From positions 4,340,001 to 4,404,000 of the forward strand of contig NZ_CP019966.1 in NCBI RefSeq assembly GCF_003031265.1: 64,000 bases of DNA. The letters are read 5' to 3'. Under the pieces are notes generated by a model, which worked only from the letters and a program-made list of their open reading frames with translations, was not told the origin of the DNA and made no database searches. Below are positions 18,849 through 28,022 of this stretch, in pieces; the stretch's first letter is position 1, and each line of letters begins with the position of its first letter. The DNA is from Rhodopseudomonas palustris. Lineage in GTDB: Bacteria > Pseudomonadota > Alphaproteobacteria > Rhizobiales > Xanthobacteraceae. Both the position numbers and the translations under genes were made by a program.

Positions 18849-20026
18849 TCAGCGCTTGCCGGCGTAAGCAGCCAGCGACGCATCACCACCAGCACTATGG
18901 CACCCGCCAGCCCCATCGCCGCCATCATGTCGTACACGGCAAGACCATAGCGAGCGAACACCGCGCCGGAGGCAATCGACGCGGCGCTCATCACGAAGCC
19001 CGCGGCCGCAGTGTAGTAGCCCTGCCCGCGCGCGATCACATGGCCGGGTACATGGCGGACCAGCAGCCCCATGGTACCGACCTGGGTGAGACCAAAGGTG
19101 AAGCCGTGAAGTAACTGCACCACGGTGAGCACCGGCAGCGACGGATCCTGGGCGGTGATCGACCAACGCAGCACCGCGCTCAGTGCGCCGCCGAGCATCA
19201 GCCACATCGGCGACCAGGTGAACCGCGGCGATAGCGCGAACACCACGATCTCGGCGACGACGCCGAGCACCCACAGCACCGAGATCGTGGTGCCGCTGAG
19301 ACCCGCGCCCTGCCAGGCGATCGACGCGAACGTGTAGTACGCGGCATGGCTGCCCTGGATCAGCGCCGCCGCGACCACGATCGTCAGGAACGTCGGATTG
19401 CGTAGCAGCGAGGCGCCGCGCTGCGGCGTCGCCGATTTCGCCGGCGCATCCAGCGGCCGCAAGCCGAAGCCGGCCAGCGCACCGACCCAGGCGAATGCGA
19501 CGATCAGCCAGATCAGTTGCTCCGCCGCCACCAGATCCGCCAGCACGCCGCTCACCAGCGCGCCGGCGATGAACGCCGCCGAGCCCCACAACCGCAGCGG
19601 CCCGTAATTCAGCCCGTAGCGCGCCACGGCCTTCAGCGCGTAGCCGTCCGTCAGCGGTACGATCGGCGTCCAGAAGCAGGCGGTGAGCACGAACACCACG
19701 AAGATCAGCAGCGGAGCACGTAGAATCCCGAGGAGGGTGAATCCGAGGGCAGTGATCACCGCGGTGATGATCATCGCGGCGCGGATTGCGTTGCGCCGTT
19801 CGGCCGCGGCGGTGATGAAAGGCAGAAGCGTGAAGCGCGTCACCGCAGGCGCCGCGACGATCAGGCCGATCAAAGAAGCCTCGATTCCAACGGCCTTCAG
19901 CCACACCGTGAAGAACGGCAGGTAGGTGCCGGCGACCGTGAAGCTGGTCGCGTAGAACACGGCGAGCCGAGACGCGAATCGCTTCGCATCCGGTGATGGG
20001 ATGGGGATTTGTGATTCGGGAGACAT
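18818..20026 (-). CDS. MFS transporter, HcaT/LacY-like (PPP family)
   Basis: About 402 residues with twelve predicted membrane segments. YGPLRLWGSAAFI in the middle is characteristic of the MFS_1-like/HcaT group, which includes 3-phenylpropionate and sugar-like carriers. I prefer ATG 20026; the frame opens one codon earlier at TTG. The 3' end overlaps the dipeptide epimerase gene tail to tail. The substrate is unknown, and the convergent arrangement gives no operon evidence for a link to peptides. Confidence 0.8.
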   Translation of the reverse strand: MSPESQIPIPSPDAKRFASRLAVFYATSFTVAGTYLPFFTVWLKAVGIEASLIGLIVAAPAVTRFTLLPFITAAAERRNAIRAAMIITAVITALGFTLLGILRAPLLIFVVFVLTACFWTPIVPLTDGYALKAVARYGLNYGPLRLWGSAAFIAGALVSGVLADLVAAEQLIWLIVAFAWVGALAGFGLRPLDAPAKSATPQRGASLLRNPTFLTIVVAAALIQGSHAAYYTFASIAWQGAGLSGTTISVLWVLGVVAEIVVFALSPRFTWSPMWLMLGGALSAVLRWSITAQDPSLPVLTVVQLLHGFTFGLTQVGTMGLLVRHVPGHVIARGQGYYTAAAGFVMSAASIASGAVFARYGLAVYDMMAAMGLAGAIVLVVMRRWLLTPASADQPHSAGSGG

Positions 20027-20102
20027 CAATTCAATTGCGATTCGACGCGGATCGTGGTGATCGTTATCGTGACGCGCAGTGAATTGTGCAACGAGTCCCT
20101 TG

Positions 20103-21563
20103 ATGACCGACGAAGCCTTCGCCCTTTCGCCGATCTCCGCCCGCCCGGTGATGCCGAGTGATGCGGACTACGATGCGATCCGCGAAGCCTTCATGGAGAC
20201 CTCGCGGGGCCGTTGGTTCCTCACCGAATACGCCAAGCGCAACCGCAACGCCGACACCAGCATGGTGCTCGACGCGGTGGCGCGGATCGAACAGACCCTC
20301 GCGGCTCAGAAGCAGGCCCAGGCCGAAGCCGCCGTGGAATCGCTCGCCGCGATCCGCGCAGTGATCGGCGAGGCGCGCGCCAGCGTCGCCAAGGCGATCG
20401 CGACGCTCGACGACACCGCGACTCTGGTGGCTGCGCATCGCGGCGCCCGCGCGATCAGCGAGGTCGCTTCGACCTTGCGCGAATGCGGCGCCGACTCCCG
20501 GATCTGCGATCTGCTCGACCAGCAGGTCGCTGCCATCGACAGCGGCCATCGGCTTGTCGCAGGAATCGATCGCGATGCGATCGACGCGGCATTCGACCGG
20601 ATGCTGCAGCACGTCGCAGCAATCTCCGGCGTCGCTCCCGAAGCCGCCGCGAGCCGGGCCGCGCCGGAGACGACAGCCGCAGCGGCCCCTGCCGCTACAC
20701 CCGCGATGGACGAGCCCGCCGCTGCGCCGCAGGCCGCCGCTGATCCCGAAGCGGTCGCGCCGCAGCCGGCCGCGGCTGAGCCTGTCGCTCCGCAGGCAGT
20801 TGCTCCGCAGGCCGCCGCTGCCGAGGCGACAGAACCGGCTTCCGCTCCGCAGGCGCCAGCTGCGCCGGCGTTCGTGGTGGTCAAGGGCACGCCGTCGGAA
20901 GAACTCGAATTCGTCGAAGCCGAAGACCAGACGCCCGCGCCCGCTGCGGCGGCGGTGACGCCCGCCGAAGCTCCTGCCGCCGTCACCGCGGCTGAGCAGT
21001 CGGAAGCCGCTCACCTGCTCGACGAGGTGGTGGCGCTGGACGCCGAGGGTCTGGAAGACGACGCGGTGCTCGATCTGGTCGCCCGCGAGATGTCGGCGCC
21101 CGAGGTCTCGGAGCCATATCGGCCCGAGGATGATGCCTATGCGGCGGCCGCGGCCAGCACCGCCGCGGAAATCGAATCCGACATCGCAGCACTGCAGCAG
21201 GCGCTGAGCGAAGAGATCGCGGTGTCGCCGGAGCCGATGGCGATCGACGACGCGCCGAATTCAGCCGCAGAGGCATTCGACGCGGAGCCGGAGCCGGAAG
21301 CCGCGTTCGAACCGGTCGGCGAAATCGGTGAAGCCGCGCCCATGGAGGCCATGGCCGAGCCGATCGCCATCCATGCCGCCGCTGCACCGGTGGCGATGGC
21401 TACAGCTGCCGTCGCCGGCGAAGTCGCGGCTGCTGCGCCGGCCTCGCTCGGCGCTGCGGCGATCGCCAATGGCGCGATCGCGGCCCCGCCGCCGATGCGC
21501 AGCGACGCGCTGGTGCCGATCCGGCGGATGAGCCAGGCCGAGAAGATCGCGTTCTTCTCGTAA
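20103..21563 (+). CDS. Ala/Pro-rich protein with conserved N-terminal helical domain, function unknown
   Basis: About 486 residues. The first 180 residues are helical and begin with DADYDAIREAFMETSRGRWF followed by EYAKRNRNAD, a block I recognise from uncharacterised proteins of Bradyrhizobium relatives. The middle 300 residues are low-complexity Ala/Pro/Glu. The extreme C-terminus, LVPIRRMSQAEKIAFFS, looks conserved and could be a docking peptide. GTG 20079 is an alternative start. No membrane segment or signal peptide is seen. It is divergent from the MFS gene. I do not know its function. Confidence 0.75.
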   Translation: MTDEAFALSPISARPVMPSDADYDAIREAFMETSRGRWFLTEYAKRNRNADTSMVLDAVARIEQTLAAQKQAQAEAAVESLAAIRAVIGEARASVAKAIATLDDTATLVAAHRGARAISEVASTLRECGADSRICDLLDQQVAAIDSGHRLVAGIDRDAIDAAFDRMLQHVAAISGVAPEAAASRAAPETTAAAAPAATPAMDEPAAAPQAAADPEAVAPQPAAAEPVAPQAVAPQAAAAEATEPASAPQAPAAPAFVVVKGTPSEELEFVEAEDQTPAPAAAAVTPAEAPAAVTAAEQSEAAHLLDEVVALDAEGLEDDAVLDLVAREMSAPEVSEPYRPEDDAYAAAAASTAAEIESDIAALQQALSEEIAVSPEPMAIDDAPNSAAEAFDAEPEPEAAFEPVGEIGEAAPMEAMAEPIAIHAAAAPVAMATAAVAGEVAAAAPASLGAAAIANGAIAAPPPMRSDALVPIRRMSQAEKIAFFS

Positions 21564-21607
21564 TCAGCGGCTGCTCCGCGAACGCGCTCTAGAAATCAGG
21601 CCCGAAA

Positions 21608-22603
21608 TCAGGCAATCAGGCGGCCGAACAGGTCGGCATCGACGTTGCCGCCCGACAGCACGATCGCGACGGTCTTGCCGCGGACGTCGAGCTTGCCGGC
21701 GAGCAGCGCTGCCAGCGCCACCGCGCCGCCCGGCTCCACCACCAGCTTCAGCTCGCGGAATGCGAAGCCGACCGCACGGCCGACCTCGGCATCGGACGCC
21801 GCAACGCCACCGGCGAGCAGCACGCGATTGATCGCGAAGGTGACCTCGCCCGGAATCGACATCATCAGCGCATCGCAGATCGTGCGTCCACCGGCCGGAT
21901 TGGACTCGCGCCGCCCCGCCACCAGCGAGCGGGCGTGGTCGTCGAACCCCTCCGGCTCGGCCGACATCGCCAGCGCCTGCGGAAACCGTGCCTTGACGGC
22001 GAGCGCCGTGCCGGCGATCAGCCCGCCGCCCGAGGCCGGCGCCACCACCAGATCCGGCGCGATGCCCAACGCCGCAAGGTCTTCGGCGATCTCGCGGCCG
22101 ACCGTACCCTGCCCGGCGATCACCATCGGATCGTCGAACGGCCGCACCAGCGTCGCACCGCTGCGCTCGGCGATGTCGCGGGCGATCGCCTCACGGTCCT
22201 CGCGGTCGCGATCGTACAGCACCACCTCGGCGCCATAGCCGGCGGTGCGCTCGCGCTTCGAGGCCGGCGCATCCGACGGCATCACGATGGTGGCGTGGAC
22301 GCCGAGCAGCTGCGCCGCGGCGGCAACGCCCTGGGCATGATTGCCCGAGCTGAACGCCACCACGCCGCCGCGCCGGGCATCTGCCGGGATCGAGGCCAGC
22401 TTGTTGAAGGCACCGCGAAACTTGAACGAGCCGGTGCGCTGCAGGACTTCGGGCTTGAGGAACACCCGCGCCCCGGTCGCGGCGTCGAGCGCCGGAGACG
22501 AGAGCAGCGGCGTCCGCGCCGCAACGGGCGCGAGCACCTCGGCAGCCGCATCGATATCGGCGACGGAAACAGGCAGCACAGGGGAATTGGTCATGGCCGG
22601 CAT
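21608..22603 (-). CDS. Threonine/serine dehydratase-like PLP enzyme
   Basis: A 331-residue fold-type II PLP enzyme. TGSFKFRGA carries the Schiff-base lysine (about residue 61), SSGNHAQG binds the substrate or cofactor ring, and ASGGGL is the phosphate-binding glycine loop. Close relatives include catabolic threonine dehydratase, serine racemase and threo-3-hydroxyaspartate dehydratase. It lacks the C-terminal ACT-like regulatory domain of biosynthetic IlvA, so a catabolic or racemase-type role is more likely. ATG 22594 is an alternative start. Confidence 0.86.
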   Translation of the reverse strand: MPAMTNSPVLPVSVADIDAAAEVLAPVAARTPLLSSPALDAATGARVFLKPEVLQRTGSFKFRGAFNKLASIPADARRGGVVAFSSGNHAQGVAAAAQLLGVHATIVMPSDAPASKRERTAGYGAEVVLYDRDREDREAIARDIAERSGATLVRPFDDPMVIAGQGTVGREIAEDLAALGIAPDLVVAPASGGGLIAGTALAVKARFPQALAMSAEPEGFDDHARSLVAGRRESNPAGGRTICDALMMSIPGEVTFAINRVLLAGGVAASDAEVGRAVGFAFRELKLVVEPGGAVALAALLAGKLDVRGKTVAIVLSGGNVDADLFGRLIA

Positions 22604-22650
22604 CTAACGCCGCGTCGCGCGCGCCGACAAGGTGCGATGATACGCGCGCC

Positions 22651-23706
22651 TCAGGCAACCATCCGATGCGGCTTGGCGCCGTGAGGATGAAGCCGGTCTG
22701 CGTCCAGCATCGACACCCGGCGGACGTTGTCGAGGAAGGCGTGGGCCGAGGCTTCCCAAGTGTGATCGGCGGCGAATGCCAGGCACGCCTCGCGCGAGAT
22801 CTCCAGGGCACCGAGACACGCCGCGCGAAGATCCTCGCTCAGCACACCGACCGGGGAATCACCGATCACGTCGCGCGGCCCGGTCACCGGAAACGCCGCG
22901 ACCGGCACACCGCTCGCCAGCGCTTCGAGCAGCACCAGGCCGTAGGTGTCGGTCTTGCTCGGAAACACAAACACATCGGCGGCGGAATAGACCTTCGCCA
23001 GCGCCTCGCCCTGCTTGGCGCCGAGGAACACCGCGTTTGGGAAATCGCGTTCCAGCGCCGCACGCGCCGGGCCATCCCCGACCACCACTTTGGTGCCGGG
23101 CAGATCGAGCGACAGGAACGCTTCGAGGTTCTTCTCGACGGCGACCCGCCCGACCGACAGGAACACCGGTCGCGGCAAGCCGAGATCGGCATCCTGGCGC
23201 GGATGGAACAGATGCCCGTCGACGCCGCGCGGCCACAGCACGACGTTGCGGAAGCCACGGCCCCGCAGTTCGTCGGCCAGCGCCGGCGTCGCCGCCATCA
23301 CCGCATGGCTGGCGCCGTGAAACCGGCGGAGCAGCGACCACACCCAGGACTCCGGGATCGGCGCGCGGGCGGAGACGTATTCGGGGAAACGCGTATGGAA
23401 GCTGGTGGTGAAGCGCAGCCCGCGCTTGCGGCAGTAGCGCCGCGCCGCCAGCCCGATCGGGCCTTCGGTCGCGATGTGGATGCAATCGGCGTGCGCGGCA
23501 TTGATAAGATGCGCGACCCGGATCGGATTGGGGATCGCGATCCGCAGATCCGGGTAGCTCGGCAGCGCCACCGTCGGGAACGTTTCAGGCGTCAGGAACA
23601 CCACGTCGACCCCGAGCGACTTCGCCGCTTCGGCCATCATCGTCAGCGTCCGCACCACGCCGTTGACCTGCGGGTGCCATGCGTCGGTCGCGATCAGGAT
23701 GCGCAT
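22651..23706 (-). CDS. Family 4 glycosyltransferase
   Basis: A 351-residue GT-B enzyme starting at MRILIATDAWHPQVNGV, the typical start of the MgtA/PimB-like GT4 group of mannosyl- or glucosyltransferases. The C-terminal half has FVFPSKTDTYGLVLLEALA, whose EX7E-like motif holds the sugar nucleotide. Its ATG overlaps the TGA of the metallophosphoesterase gene by one base (TGATG), so the two are coupled. Possible products are glycolipids; members of this group in Rhizobiales are often annotated as sugar-diacylglycerol transferases. Donor and acceptor are unknown. Confidence 0.85.
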   Translation of the reverse strand: MRILIATDAWHPQVNGVVRTLTMMAEAAKSLGVDVVFLTPETFPTVALPSYPDLRIAIPNPIRVAHLINAAHADCIHIATEGPIGLAARRYCRKRGLRFTTSFHTRFPEYVSARAPIPESWVWSLLRRFHGASHAVMAATPALADELRGRGFRNVVLWPRGVDGHLFHPRQDADLGLPRPVFLSVGRVAVEKNLEAFLSLDLPGTKVVVGDGPARAALERDFPNAVFLGAKQGEALAKVYSAADVFVFPSKTDTYGLVLLEALASGVPVAAFPVTGPRDVIGDSPVGVLSEDLRAACLGALEISREACLAFAADHTWEASAHAFLDNVRRVSMLDADRLHPHGAKPHRMVA

Positions 23707-24503
23707 CAGGCGGCCCGCGCAGCGACCGTCGGCACCGGCAGATTGCGCTTCAGCAGATCGGTCCAGGTGATGATCTCGAACCGACCGTCCTCGTGCTCGG
23801 CAAGCGCCGTGCAGCTTTCGACCCAGTCGCCGCAATTCATGTAGTTGATGCCGTAGAAGTCCCGGATCGCGGCGGTATGGATGTGGCCGCAGATCACGCC
23901 GTCAGTGCCATGACGGCGGGCTTCCTGCGCCAGCGTCTCTTCGAACGCGCCGATGTAGTTCACCGCGTTCTTGACCTTGTGCTTGGCCCATTGCGACAGC
24001 GACCAATACGGCACGCCGAACCAGCGACGGAACGCATTGACGACACGGTTGAGCCGGATCGCGAGGTCGTAGGCCTTGTCGCCGACATGGGCGAGCCACC
24101 TGGCGTTCTGCACAACGAGATCGAAGATGTCGCCGTGGATCACCAGATAGCGGCGGCCGTCGGCGCCGGTGTGGATCGCGTTCTCGACAACTTCGATGCC
24201 GCCGAAATGCGTGCCGTAATAGTTGCGCAGAAACTCATCGTGGTTGCCGGGCACGTAGATGATGCGCGCGCCCTTGCGGCCCTTGCGCAGCAGCTTCTGC
24301 ACAAAGTCGTTGTGCGACTGCGGCCAGTACCAGCTCGATTTCAGCGCCCAGCCGTCGATGATGTCGCCGACCAGATAGATGGTGTCGGCATCGTGGACGC
24401 GGAGGAAGTCGAGCAGCAGATTGGTCTGCGATCCTCGCGCGCCGAGATGGACGTCGGAAATGAACAGGGTGCGAAAGCGTCGTTCCGGACCGTCGTCGCT
24501 CAT
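23706..24503 (-). CDS. Calcineurin-like metallophosphoesterase, LpxH-like
   Basis: A 265-residue phosphoesterase from MSDDGPERR. FISDVHLGARG, VGDIIDGW, PGNHDEF, and CGHIHTA supply the metal-binding Asp/His/Asn residues of the calcineurin-like fold. Similarity is to the LpxH/YbbF branch, which cleaves UDP-2,3-diacylglucosamine in lipid A synthesis. Many alphaproteobacteria use LpxI for that step, so this protein may act on another lipid-linked diphosphate. Coupling to the downstream glycosyltransferase supports a glycolipid role. The longer frame to 24821 overlaps the methyltransferase gene and is not used. Confidence 0.83.
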   Translation of the reverse strand: MSDDGPERRFRTLFISDVHLGARGSQTNLLLDFLRVHDADTIYLVGDIIDGWALKSSWYWPQSHNDFVQKLLRKGRKGARIIYVPGNHDEFLRNYYGTHFGGIEVVENAIHTGADGRRYLVIHGDIFDLVVQNARWLAHVGDKAYDLAIRLNRVVNAFRRWFGVPYWSLSQWAKHKVKNAVNYIGAFEETLAQEARRHGTDGVICGHIHTAAIRDFYGINYMNCGDWVESCTALAEHEDGRFEIITWTDLLKRNLPVPTVAARAA

Positions 24504-24556
24504 CGGTCTTGTCCCATCCAAGGCCGCCCGCGGGCGGCGACGTTTCGAACCCGCTC

Positions 24557-25213
24557 TCAGGCCGCCATCGGCGTGGGAGTCCGCTCGAAACACACCAGCG
24601 TGTAGATGCCGAACGGCTTCAGCTTGCGCCGCTCGACCAGGATCGCGTCGGAGGTGGCCTGAGCCCAAGCCTGCAGCCGCGCGAACGGAAACTCCGGACG
24701 CAGGCCCAGCGCGCGGGTCTTCTGCGCCGCCCAGCGCTCGACCGCCGCGGCAACGCCGACTTCCGAGTACAGATGATTGACCAGGATGATGCGCCCGCCC
24801 GGCTTCACCACGCGGTGGCACTCCGACAGCACCTGCTCGGGATTAGCGACCAGCGTGATGACGAATTGCGCGACGACGCAATCGAACGTCGCGTCGGCGA
24901 ACTCCATCGCATGCGCATCCATCTGGCGCACGTCTTTGACCCACGGATAGCGGCCGGTCGCCATCTTGGCGCGCGCCTTCTCAAGCATCGGCTCGCACAG
25001 ATCGATCCCGGTGATTTCGGTCGTGGCGTCGTAATCGTCGAATGATAGTCCGGTACCAACACCGACTTCGAGAATCTTGCCGCCGTGCGCGCGCGCTTCA
25101 GCCGCCGCGGCGCGTCGTCCCTTCACCATCACCGGTCCGCATACCGCGTCGTAGATCGGAGCCCAGCGAGCGTAGGCGGTTTCAATCAGGGACTTGTCGA
25201 GATCGGGAGTCAT
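24557..25213 (-). CDS. pmtA: PmtA-like phospholipid N-methyltransferase
   Basis: A 218-residue SAM-dependent methyltransferase. AYARWAPIYDAVCG at the start and LEVGVGTGLSF (SAM-binding motif I) are typical of Rhodobacter-type phosphatidylethanolamine N-methyltransferases (PmtA), which make phosphatidylcholine at the membrane. Length fits. It is related to UbiE-type methyltransferases, so that alternative stands, but the ARWAPIYD start favours PmtA. It lies 53 bases upstream of the metallophosphoesterase/glycosyltransferase pair on the same strand and may form a membrane lipid operon with them. Confidence 0.72.
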   Translation of the reverse strand: MTPDLDKSLIETAYARWAPIYDAVCGPVMVKGRRAAAAEARAHGGKILEVGVGTGLSFDDYDATTEITGIDLCEPMLEKARAKMATGRYPWVKDVRQMDAHAMEFADATFDCVVAQFVITLVANPEQVLSECHRVVKPGGRIILVNHLYSEVGVAAAVERWAAQKTRALGLRPEFPFARLQAWAQATSDAILVERRKLKPFGIYTLVCFERTPTPMAA

Positions 25214-25305
25214 CGGTTCCGTTCGAATCGTAAATTACTTACGAATTCGGATTATCAGCGGAGTACGACGACTGGACGACAGCGCACGGTCGGCCGGTTT
25301 GGGCC

Positions 25306-26106
25306 TTAGTCGAAGCCGTGGAAATGATGGATCGGGCCATGGCCGTGCCCGACCGAAAGCTTGTCCGCCGCGGCGATGGCGGCGCTCACCCACTGCTTGG
25401 CGGCAGCCACAGAGGCCTGCAACGACTGGCCTTTGGCGAGATTGGCGGCGATCGCGGAGGACAGCGAGCAGCCGGTACCGTGGGTATTGTTGGTAATGAT
25501 CCGCGGGGCGGCCAACGCTTCCACCTCGGCTCCCACGAACAGGTAATCGGTGCTGGTCGGCCCGGTGCCGTGTCCACCTTTGATCAGGACCGCTTCGCAG
25601 CCGAGCGCGAGCAGTCGCTGTCCCTGGCGTTCAATTTCGGCCGGCTCGTCGGCGACCGGCTCGTCAAGCAGTGCGGCAGCCTCGGGCAGGTTCGGCGTGA
25701 TGAGGCGGGCGCGTGGGATCAGCGTGGTGCGCAGCGCCTCGACGCAGTCGTCCGCGATCAGCCGGTCGCCGGAGGTCGCGACCATCACCGGATCGAGCAC
25801 GACATTGGCGGCGTGCCAGCGATCGAGCCCTTCGGCAATCGCGGCGATCACGCCGCGCTGCGCCACCATCCCGATCTTGGTGGCGGCGACCGCAAGATCG
25901 CTGAACACCGCATCGATCTGCGCGGTGACGAACGCGGCCGGGACGTCGTGGATCGCGGTGACGCCGCGGGTGTTCTGCGCCGTCAGCGCAGTGATCACCG
26001 AGGCGCCATAGACACGGTTCGCGGAAAACGATTTGAGGTCGGCCTGAATGCCGGCGCCACCTCCGGAGTCGGAGCCGGCGATGGTGAGTGCGATCGGAAT
26101 GGCCAT
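25306..26106 (-). CDS. thiD: Hydroxymethylpyrimidine/phosphomethylpyrimidine kinase
   Basis: A 266-residue ribokinase-like enzyme starting at MAIPIALTIAGSDSGGGAG. The motif GSDSGGGAGIQADLK at the start and NTHGTGCSLSSAIAAN near the C-terminus (catalytic Cys and anion hole) are diagnostic of ThiD. It phosphorylates HMP and HMP-P to HMP-PP for thiamine synthesis in the cytoplasm. No TPP riboswitch-like sequence is apparent upstream and no other thi gene lies nearby. It is divergent from a small Lrp-like gene. Confidence 0.94.
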   Translation of the reverse strand: MAIPIALTIAGSDSGGGAGIQADLKSFSANRVYGASVITALTAQNTRGVTAIHDVPAAFVTAQIDAVFSDLAVAATKIGMVAQRGVIAAIAEGLDRWHAANVVLDPVMVATSGDRLIADDCVEALRTTLIPRARLITPNLPEAAALLDEPVADEPAEIERQGQRLLALGCEAVLIKGGHGTGPTSTDYLFVGAEVEALAAPRIITNNTHGTGCSLSSAIAANLAKGQSLQASVAAAKQWVSAAIAAADKLSVGHGHGPIHHFHGFD

Positions 26107-26244
26107 CAACGTGCTCGATTGAATAAGAGGGCGGACCGGCAGCCGATCGCGGTCGTAGCGCGCCCACGCCGCAGCGGCAAGAGCTTGCGCCGACAGGGTG
26201 TTTTGGGCTTGATGGCGCAAATCAAGCTGCCGGAGAGACCCGCG

Positions 26245-26490
26245 ATGGTGCCGTTTTTCGTCCAGATCAAATGCCAGCTCGGCCAGTCCTATGCCGTCGC
26301 CAACGCGATCGCCGAAGCCGAGATCGCCTCGGAGATTTATTCGACCGCCGGCGACTACGACCTGCTGGTCAAATTCTACGTCGATCGCTCGACCGATATC
26401 GGCCATTTCGTCGCCGACAAGGTCCAGGTGATCCCCGGCATCAAGGACACCCACACCATCATCACCTTCAAGGCGTTCGGCCCGAAGTGA
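26245..26490 (+). CDS. Stand-alone Lrp/AsnC ligand-binding (RAM) domain protein
   Basis: An 81-residue protein, MVPFFVQIKCQLGQSYAVAN onward, which is the alpha-beta sandwich RAM domain of Lrp/AsnC regulators without the helix-turn-helix. GGAGAG lies about eight bases before ATG 26245; ATG 26212 is an alternative that adds eleven residues. Stand-alone RAM proteins can bind amino acids and form oligomers, and may modulate full-length Lrp proteins. The ligand is unknown. Confidence 0.85.
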   Translation: MVPFFVQIKCQLGQSYAVANAIAEAEIASEIYSTAGDYDLLVKFYVDRSTDIGHFVADKVQVIPGIKDTHTIITFKAFGPK

Positions 26491-26497
26491 TCGCTAG

Positions 26498-27427
26498 TTA
26501 TCCAGCCTTGGCTTTGCGCGGGGGCCGGACCGGCCCTTGCACCGGCGGCAGCGACTTGATGTAGGCCGCGATCGCCTCGCGGTCATCCTTGCCGAGTTGC
26601 GAGGTATTGCGGATCACCTGCGCCATCGAGCCGCCGGCGCTGTCGCCTTCCGGCGTCATGCCGGTCTCCAGGAAATAGGCGATGTCGCCGGCGCTCCAGT
26701 CGCCGAGCCCTTTCTGGGTGATGTTCGGTACCCAGCCCCTGCCCTCGGGATCGGGCCCGCCGGCAAAACGCTGCGCCGCGACGATGCCTCCGAGCGCGTT
26801 GCGCGGGCTATGGCACTCGGCGCAATGGCCGAAGCTGTTCACCAGATACGCGCCGCGATTCCACTGCGCCGATTGCGCCGGATCGGGCGTGAACGGCGTG
26901 TCGTCGAAGAACAGCAGTTTCCACAGTCCGACTGCGCGGCGGATGTTGAACGGGAAGAGCACCTCGTTCGGCGGAGCTCGGCCGGCCACCGCAGGCAGCG
27001 TCTTGATGTAGGCGAACAGATCGCGGACGTCGTCGAGCTGCGCATGTGCGTAGGACGGATACGGAAACGCCGGATAGAGATGCACGCCGCCGGGCGCCGT
27101 GCCGCGCATCACCGCGCTGACGAAATCCGCCTCTATCCATTTGCCGATACCGTCATTTGGATCGGGTGAGATGTTCGGCACGTAGAACGTGCCGAACTCC
27201 GACTTCAGCCCCAGCCCGCCTCCAAGCCTGGTGCGATCGTCCTGCTTCGGCGTGGCGTGGCATTCGGCGCAACCGCCGGCGTAGAACGCGGTGCGGCCAT
27301 TCTCGAGGTTGGCGGTGCGCGCCGACAGGCGGTCAGCCGACACCGTGGCCGGCATCGTCAGCAGCCAGAAAGCGGCGATGCCGATGATCGCCGCGACCGC
27401 GATCACGGCTCCGAGTGTCCTGGCCAC
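26498..27427 (-). CDS. Di-heme cytochrome c, membrane-anchored or periplasmic
   Basis: A 309-residue protein with an N-terminal hydrophobic segment (about 5-25) and two heme c motifs, CAECHATPK and CAECHSPRN, spaced about 150 residues apart. The arrangement resembles the cytochrome c subunits of alcohol or aldehyde dehydrogenases and thiosulfate or sorbosone-type oxidases. The start is GTG with GGAGA eight bases upstream. It lies just downstream of a cytochrome c556 gene on the same strand; both may take electrons from a periplasmic oxidation. No dehydrogenase partner is adjacent other than the CoxL-like gene further upstream. Confidence 0.87.
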   Translation of the reverse strand: MARTLGAVIAVAAIIGIAAFWLLTMPATVSADRLSARTANLENGRTAFYAGGCAECHATPKQDDRTRLGGGLGLKSEFGTFYVPNISPDPNDGIGKWIEADFVSAVMRGTAPGGVHLYPAFPYPSYAHAQLDDVRDLFAYIKTLPAVAGRAPPNEVLFPFNIRRAVGLWKLLFFDDTPFTPDPAQSAQWNRGAYLVNSFGHCAECHSPRNALGGIVAAQRFAGGPDPEGRGWVPNITQKGLGDWSAGDIAYFLETGMTPEGDSAGGSMAQVIRNTSQLGKDDREAIAAYIKSLPPVQGPVRPPRKAKAG

Positions 27428-27461
27428 GGCCGATTCTCCGCTGCCGGCGGCGCTTGCCGCG

Positions 27462-27911
27462 TTAGCCTTCCTTCTGGCGGAAGTTCTCGTGGCAGCTGCC
27501 GCATGCCTTGCCGATCGGCTGCATCGCGGCCTTCAGCGTGTCGACGTCCTTGACCTTGCCCTTGGCGCCGTCGACCGCCTTGGCGAAGTCGGAGATCTCG
27601 CCGTCGAATTTGGCGCGCTCGGTCCAGATCTTCGGCGAGGCGCTGTACTTGCTGTCGAACGGCTTCAGGCCCTTGGCGCTGTCAGGGAACAGCTTCGGGA
27701 GGTCCTTGGCGGTCTCATCGAACTGCTTCAGCGCCGCATCGACCGCGGCCTGATCGTAGGGCTTCTCGCCCTTGGCCATGGCGCCGAGCACCATCATGTT
27801 CCGGCCGTTGTCCTTCATCAGTTTCTGGGTCTTATCGACCAGATCCTGCTGCGCCATCACGGCGCTCGCCGTCAGCAACACCGCTCCAGCCACGATCACA
27901 GTTCGCAACAT
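27462..27911 (-). CDS. Cytochrome c556 (cytochrome c' family)
   Basis: A 149-residue secreted protein with a cleavable signal peptide ending near AVMAQQD. The single heme-binding motif CGSCHENFRQKEG is at the extreme C-terminus, as in four-helix-bundle cytochromes c' and c556. Those with a methionine ligand near the N-terminus (KLMKDN here) are low-spin c556 electron carriers. The gene is 34 bases upstream of the di-heme cytochrome gene and probably co-transcribed with it. Confidence 0.92.
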   Translation of the reverse strand: MLRTVIVAGAVLLTASAVMAQQDLVDKTQKLMKDNGRNMMVLGAMAKGEKPYDQAAVDAALKQFDETAKDLPKLFPDSAKGLKPFDSKYSASPKIWTERAKFDGEISDFAKAVDGAKGKVKDVDTLKAAMQPIGKACGSCHENFRQKEG

Positions 27912-28022
27912 CGCAATTCCTCCCGCTTGGTTGTTTCAACTCCGTCACCGGTCGCCGGTTCGGCGGCCTTCGCAGCGGTGGCTTAACGCCACTCTATTAG
28001 GTCTCATTCGATCGACCCGGCT

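Noticed and set aside
26107..26244. Possible TPP riboswitch before thiD
   Set aside because: No recognisable thi-box core (CTGAGA with ACCTGA) is present in the short region between thiD and the divergent gene.
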